Part shown: positions 58,914 through 64,000 of the stretch, piece after piece
How positions within the stretch are numbered: position 1 is the stretch's first letter
How the letters are laid out: the number at the start of each line of letters is the position of its first letter
NCBI RefSeq assembly: GCF_004193775.1
Contig: NC_041008.1
Span: 9,939,731-10,003,730 of the forward strand
DNA length: 64,000 bases
Direction of reading: 5' to 3'
From: Glycine soja
Taxonomy: Eukaryota > Streptophyta > Magnoliopsida > Fabales > Fabaceae
Notes under the pieces: model-generated
Databases searched by the model: none
What the model was told of the DNA's origin: nothing
Seen by the model: only the letters and a program-made list of their open reading frames with translations
Translations under genes and position numbers: made by a program

Positions 58914-61050
58914 CCAAAGAGAAACTCTATTTTTAAAGGGTTGTTCTGAAAAAGGAAAATTAAATTGAGCCAGCCATCTCTTCATAGCCATATTTATGCA
59001 ACTCACCCATTTGTTCTATTTTGAAATTACACCTTTTTCCCTCTATCCTGTTGCTTGTTTGGGATGTGTATTCTGTATTGTATCTTTTTTACACTTCATT
59101 TTATCTACAATGTATTGGGATTTGCAAAATTCAAGTGTGGATGTTTTTGTGGTATTTGTTATCTCGATTTTTTTTGGAAAAGTGATGCTATGTTAGGAAA
59201 GTATTTTGCACGGCCTGATTACGAAATCCAAATGTTTGTGTATTATTAGAAAATATAATATTAAAAATATAAAAAAAAAATAGCGACTTTGACAAGCGGA
59301 AAATAAAAGTGGTTGTTTTTATATATAGATTTTGTGCTACACGAATTTGTAGTACCAAGCATTTGTCTTCTTGGAATACTAATAATGTAACTTTTCACAC
59401 ATTATTTTTTAATTATTAGGTTAAATTCTTGTGATAGTCAATAAATCACCGAGTCTCGCCTTTTGTCTTGCGATATAATTTTTTAAAATAATAATATCAT
59501 TTCGATGGACAGTCCTTATTATTTTGAGTTCAAAACACATATCCATGACATAATAAAGAGAAAACACTTGCAATTTTGTTTTGCGAAAGTTGCTGAAGAA
59601 GGAGAAGGAAAAGCAAAATAAGAGATTTAGGTTTTGTTTGAGAAGACATTTCACTTGATTTCTAATTTTTTATTAATTAAAAATTTTATTTGAATGTTAG
59701 ATAAATAAATCTTTTAATAGTTTATAATATTTTTTAAAACGTTCACTTTTAACTTTTTATTTTTTTATTTTTATTCTTAATATATTTACTAAATTTTCTT
59801 ATTATTCTTTTTAAATAAATTATAATTTAATTATTTTTTTCATTTTATACTTTTCAGTTACTTTAATCGCTACATTTACTGAACACTTACACTTTAATAA
59901 ATTAATTTTTTCAGTTTTTAACTTTTAACTATCAATTAATTTTTTAATTTTCAGCTAATTTTTTAGTTAGTTTCTTTATGCACAACCTTAAAGAGTACTA
60001 CCGAGAATAAGAAAAGAAAGAAGAAGTGAAAGCAAAAGGAAAGGGGAAAATATTTAAATGGCAAAAAGAATAAAATGAGATACATTTGGTAATTATCATG
60101 AACCAATTAGCTTGAGTTCACATTATAAATGGGCCTATATCATTTAAGTTCGCATAGGTTTACAAGTTGGGTATTGCTATGGGCACTACCTAATTTGCTA
60201 TTGGTGCTACACATGTTAGTGCCCTTTCGTGGTATTTTGAAATTGTCCCTTGGCATAAACTTTAAGTTTTGCAAATGGGAGTGAAAAAAAATTAATAACA
60301 GAATCATCATTCAGTTATATAAGTGTCCAATGGAATTTCGATTCTTCTATTAAATTTTTTTCACTCCCATTTCTAAAACCAAAACACGTTTTGATTGAAC
60401 ATTGATGGTTACACAATGAAAACATATTTTTGTTGTTCTATTTTTTTGTCACTCTTATTTTCACAATGAAAACATGTTTCCGTTGTTATACTTTTTCTAA
60501 TGCACTTTACAAAATGGATATGCATTTCCGTTATATACCTGCACAACATAAACATGTTTTTATTTTGTAAATTTTTTTGTGAAAAAGAAAACAACAATGA
60601 AAACATGTTTTCATTGTTATTTTTTGTGTACTGGTCATAATTAAATTATTAAGGATCTCATCAAATGACTTGCAACACAATATGCATGCTTACAACAATT
60701 AGCAAACTTTATATTCCACATTAACTGAATAAAAACATTAATCAGGGTTTTACCAAGTGTCAAATGAATACAAATAATAGTACTAAATATTTTTCCATTA
60801 CAAATAAAAACATTAAATGACTTACAACACAATATGCATGGCTTACAACAATTTCGTTGTGTTCTATAAAAATTAAAAAAAAATGGAATTGTGATTCTGT
60901 TATGTAAAAAAAAATTGGTACCAAGTTGGGTGGTTTGTGGGAGACAAGAGAGAAGAGAAGAGGTGGAGAAATGAGAATAAGGATTGGGTGTGTTGTGAAA
61001 GAGGAAGGGAAAAGTGAGAGAGGAGTAGGGAAGGGTTTGTAAGAAAAAGG
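58914..61050. other. Intergenic AT-rich region
   Basis: No supported gene. It contains several diverged copies of CAATGAAAACATGTTTYCRTTGTT (60410-60620), one of them a perfect 26-bp palindrome at 60593-60618, and two copies of a CTTACAACACAATATGCATG-type phrase (about 60668 and 60820). Confidence 0.55.
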
Positions 61051-61059
61051 GAGAAAGGT

Positions 61060-61870
61060 AGAATGGTCAAATTGTTATCGCTGCAAGTTGTTATTTGAAC
61101 ATGTTACAACATGCAACTTACTTACTTTACAACTATACTTGCACTCTTATTACCACACCCAACACCAACAAATGACGAACCCTCTCCATCAATTTTTTTG
61201 TTACATTTGGGACACCTATCATAAATCTACCTATTGGCTACCAACAACTTGCTTATAGTAGCTACAATGACACGCATACAGTCCTACAACAAAAATGATT
61301 CATTATAAAAATGAATTACAATATTTTAAACCCAACGAATGTATCAAATATTATTTCAAACCTTTTTCAATTGGTTAGGTTCATCAAAGCATTTCACTTG
61401 GGCATTATGCAGAAAGCGATCTGCAAGAGAATACACTGAAGATCCCAAAATTTGACTGCCTATTTGGATACACAGAACCGTTATTAGTTTTGTCGGATCA
61501 ATTATGAAATAAGTAAACATATGTACTGATAAATAATTTTAAAATATTCATAACTAAATCACTACATAGATGGAAGTATTATGAAGTGGCCAACTGACCC
61601 TTGAATTCCAAAATTTCTTTCATGTCAGTATTCACAAAAATTTGAGAACCATACATTGAATTCTGGATTGCTATAGGATAAGTGTCTATAGAAAACGAAA
61701 AAAGTTTATATTAGTTCAAAATGAAATGTATATTTAGAAAAATGCATTTACAATGAAACAATAACCTCTTACTTCTTTGATTTTAGCCCGACTGAGCAAC
61801 AACACCATGAGATCAGAAACATATCTATCAAAATCATCCTTAAACTCCAAAGCCACAACTAATGTCTACA
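61060..61870 (-). pseudogene. Second RPA70-like relic
   Basis: Minus-strand pieces in the same order as the larger relic: 61787-61867 (LVVALEFKDDFDRYVSDLMV ... LLSRAKIKE), about 61600-61680 (YPIAIQNSMYGSQIFVNTDM, then EILEFKG), 61376-61465 (SQILGSSVYSLADRFLHNAQ, then CFDEPNQLKK) and about 61090-61280 (DCMRVIVATISKLLVANR, stop, IYDRCPKCNKKIDGEG). They correspond to the ssDNA-binding OB folds and the zinc ribbon. An in-frame TAG stands where a Trp is usual. N-terminal exons are missing. The region between the relics is occupied by the intact SURF1 and LTPG genes, so the two are separate insertions. Confidence 0.65.
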
Positions 61871-61899
61871 TATAAAAAAAAAGAAAAAAAGTCACAACT

Positions 61900-63300
61900 A
61901 ATTGCACAAGGAATAGTGTGGTTCAAGTTATGGCAATTTTAAATTTTGACCCATTTGTACAAAGCAAATGCTATCTATAGCCACCATTTTCTAAGTACAC
62001 CACATATCCCTTTTTATATTTTTGTAACTATATTTATCCTTTTAAATCCTTATCTTACACTTCTCATGTTTATTAGTCTTTAAAGTCATATTTTTATCTT
62101 TTTAAACGCTTATCTTACACTTGCATGTACTTAAAAAAAATGGGGGTATATATAGGAAGTGCCTTTGTACAATTATTCTGAGCCCAATCAAATATATAAC
62201 CAGCTTACATTTTTGGACATTGCTATTGGAAAACTAAACCCCCCTTCTTTAGAAATTTATTTTTAACTAAAACATCTCCCATACGGTTTCGAATTGAAAG
62301 AATGACTAAACTGATTATAGATACGATTAACTAGTTAAATTGAGTTAAAAAGATCTAATTCAATTCATTAAAAAAATATATGCTTTATTATAAATTTTTT
62401 AATATGGTGTATTCGATTCCCCCATATTAAAAGACTATTTAAACCGGTATAAACAATCTAGTTCAAGTTTTACAAAACTGCTAAAAGTAACATGGTAGGT
62501 AAAATATTTTTAAAATAAAAAAGTAGAAAAAAGTTTTGCATAATCAATGAGAATAAAAATGGAAAAAGAAGAAAAATAGTAACTTATAAACTAAAAGCTA
62601 CTTGCAGTAGTTTCTTAAAGATTTTTCTAAAATTGTTAAAAACTACTAGAATAAACTTTTACACCGATTAAGTGTATTTTGCTCAAACTAACTTATAAAA
62701 GAAAAATAAAATTTAAATATAGGATCACGCCATGTGACACGCATTTATTAGTTGCAAATTTTTTAAATGTTAACATTAATGGTATAATACAATAACATTA
62801 TGTTGACTAATAATATTATACACGAGTTATGAAAAGAATTTTGAATTGGTGCCCTATAATATATTTAAACTTGTCATCATTGATATATTTGAATTGTGTG
62901 TCATTTGATCTTTATCCAATGCTTTAAACTAAGATATGTCCAATTTATAGATGAAAATCACGTGTATTTTGCATCAAAGAAAAAAAAATAACGCAATTCA
63001 ATTCAAAACCGTAAGATAAAAATTCACCACAAAACCTACAAAATTTCTCAACTACACCAAATCCACATTCCCACTTGACCAAAATGGTGCCAAAATGGTA
63101 ATTATCTGATTTCTATTTTCCTATTTTCAACAAACACTTAAGGAAAATACATTATTCTGGTCAAAGAACCCAAAAGAAACAAAATAAAATAAAAGACATT
63201 TAAAGAAATTAAATTAAAATAAAAAAGCTAAGGTCTGGGTCATAGAAAATCTTCAAATCCGAAAAATGAAGTTAAGCAAGGTGATTTCAAATTTTCAATA
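61900..63300. other. Intergenic region and distal promoter of the IREH1-like gene
   Basis: AT-rich; no gene or transposon end that I can support. A duplicated phrase (ATCCTTTTAAA.CCTTATCTTACACTT) occurs near 62035 and 62095. Confidence 0.5.
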
Positions 63301-63507
63301 ATGTCTAGTGTTTGTTCTGTAAAAAGTTATACACATTTTCCAGAGTCCACAATCAACCCCTTTGAATTGAACATCACCACTATCACACCAACCCCTCCTT
63401 TTTTCTTTTCTTTCTCTCCCTACAATCCCAACGCTCTCTATTCACTCTTTCTCTCTCTAAGTTCAGCTTCAAAATCAATGTGGCACTTCTCAGCAGCATG
63501 GTGCTAG
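63301..63507 (+). promoter_or_regulatory. Possible upstream ORF in the leader of the IREH1-like gene
   Basis: A 68-codon frame starts at 63301 and contains a second in-frame ATG at 63478 (MWHFSAAWC, stop at 63505-63507). It ends 24 nt before the main ATG at 63532, in a different frame. Whether 63301 is transcribed is unknown; the short nine-codon version at 63478 sits in the CT-rich leader and is likely to be in the mRNA. Confidence 0.4.
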
Positions 63508-63531
63508 GGTTCGTTTGGTTATCCTCCAAAC

Positions 63532-64000
63532 ATGGTCTTCAAGGGAAGATTCTTCTCTTCCAAGAAATCCGATTCTTCTAGCCCCGATGCATCCTCCAAT
63601 AGTCCTCGATCTTTCTCCTCCAATTCTCCTTCCAGATCCGACAAGAAAAAATCTAAATCCGCCGCTAGTCAAACCCTAGTCGCCGCTGCCGCCGGCGGCA
63701 GCGGCGGCGGCGGTCTCGCTTCGTGCCGGCAGACGCAGGTCAAGGATGGAACCAAGAAGAAGGATACGGTCAAGGGGAAGGAAAGTCAAACGCCGCCGCC
63801 GGAGTCTCGGAAGGATTCTCCGGCGAAGAAGCTGACGGCGGCGGAGGGACGGGAATCGCCGTCGTCGTCATCGGTGTCTCCGATTCTGGCGTCGTCGCTG
63901 GGGCTTAACAGGATCAAGACGAGATCGGGGCCGCTGCCGCAGGAGAGCTTCTTCGGATTCAGGGGCGAGAAAGGGACGGCGGCGCTCGGCGGCAGCAACC
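63532..64000 (+). CDS. N-terminus of an IREH1/IRE-type AGC serine/threonine kinase, 3' end outside window
   Basis: The ATG at 63532 opens [20 protein letters not shown] and continues with a Ser/Pro/Lys-rich disordered region ([14 protein letters not shown]), a Gly/Ala run, [13 protein letters not shown] and the block [20 protein letters not shown] followed by [14 protein letters not shown] recognise this opening and the [18 protein letters not shown] block from the long N-terminal extension of plant IRE/IREH1 kinases (root-hair elongation; At3g17850 in Arabidopsis). The kinase domain itself lies beyond position 64000, so this rests on the N-terminus only. The frame stays open to the window edge and exon 1 ends outside. 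Confidence 0.72.
   Translation, partial: MVFKGRFFSSKKSDSSSPDASSNSPRSFSSNSPSRSDKKKSKSAASQTLVAAAAGGSGGGGLASCRQTQVKDGTKKKDTVKGKESQTPPPESRKDSPAKKLTAAEGRESPSSSSVSPILASSLGLNRIKTRSGPLPQESFFGFRGEKGTAALGGSN

Noticed and set aside
1..64000. tRNA, rRNA or microRNA genes
   Set aside because: No cloverleaf with A and B boxes, no rRNA sequence and no convincing microRNA hairpin was found by eye; TGGTATCAGAGC at 18685 is a primer-binding site, not a tRNA gene.

Overview
The window looks like nuclear DNA of a dicot plant, probably a legume close to soybean. It is AT-rich, with short exons split by long AT-rich introns, GT-AG (and two GC-AG) splice sites, and dense layers of plant transposons. There are no bacterial-type operons. 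The species guess rests on remembered resemblance of genes and repeats and was not tested by any search.

Layout. (1) 1-22585, minus strand: most of one very large gene, of which I can place 39 coding exons. It encodes a fusion of two beta-hydroxyacid dehydrogenase modules, a DUF1537/OtnK-type four-carbon sugar-acid kinase and a class II ketose-bisphosphate aldolase (At1g18270-like); the last part of the aldolase lies beyond the left edge. Its introns hold a complete non-autonomous LTR element, a solo LTR, a large foldback element and smaller repeats. (2) 25.7-30.1 kb, plus: a three-exon PIF/Harbinger transposase-derived gene (HARBI1/ALP1-like). (3) 33.8-34.6 kb, plus: a two-exon plant-specific gene of unknown function (At3g17950-like) with a very GC-rich second exon. 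(4) 36-50 kb: an accessory block made of gene fragments (arogenate/prephenate dehydratase, GPAT, unknown exons), a sterol methyl oxidase pseudogene, an RPA70-like relic with a possible Helitron 5' end and tandem arrays, and one full 5,005-bp Mutator-like element (MULE) with a perfect 9-bp target duplication. (5) 52.3-55.9 kb, minus: SURF1. (6) 57.1-58.8 kb, minus: a GPI-anchored lipid-transfer protein whose first intron begins inside a trinucleotide microsatellite. (7) 61.0-61.9 kb, minus: a second RPA70-like relic. (8) 63.5 kb to the right edge, plus: the 5' end of an IREH1-type AGC kinase gene.

The stable genes have no shared pathway; they are neighbours on an old plant chromosome segment. 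From memory, several Arabidopsis counterparts sit close together (At3g17850, At3g17910, At3g17950; At1g18270, At1g18280), which supports the assignments.

The most notable observations are: the two dehydrogenase modules of the fusion gene carry almost the same series of exon lengths (a duplicated ten-exon module, one copy with degraded active-site motifs); and the MULE joins a FAR1-like MURA transposase to an OTU-type cysteine protease and carries a separate intact ORF made of two copies of a PB1-like fold, while the transposase itself is broken mainly at probable tryptophan codons.
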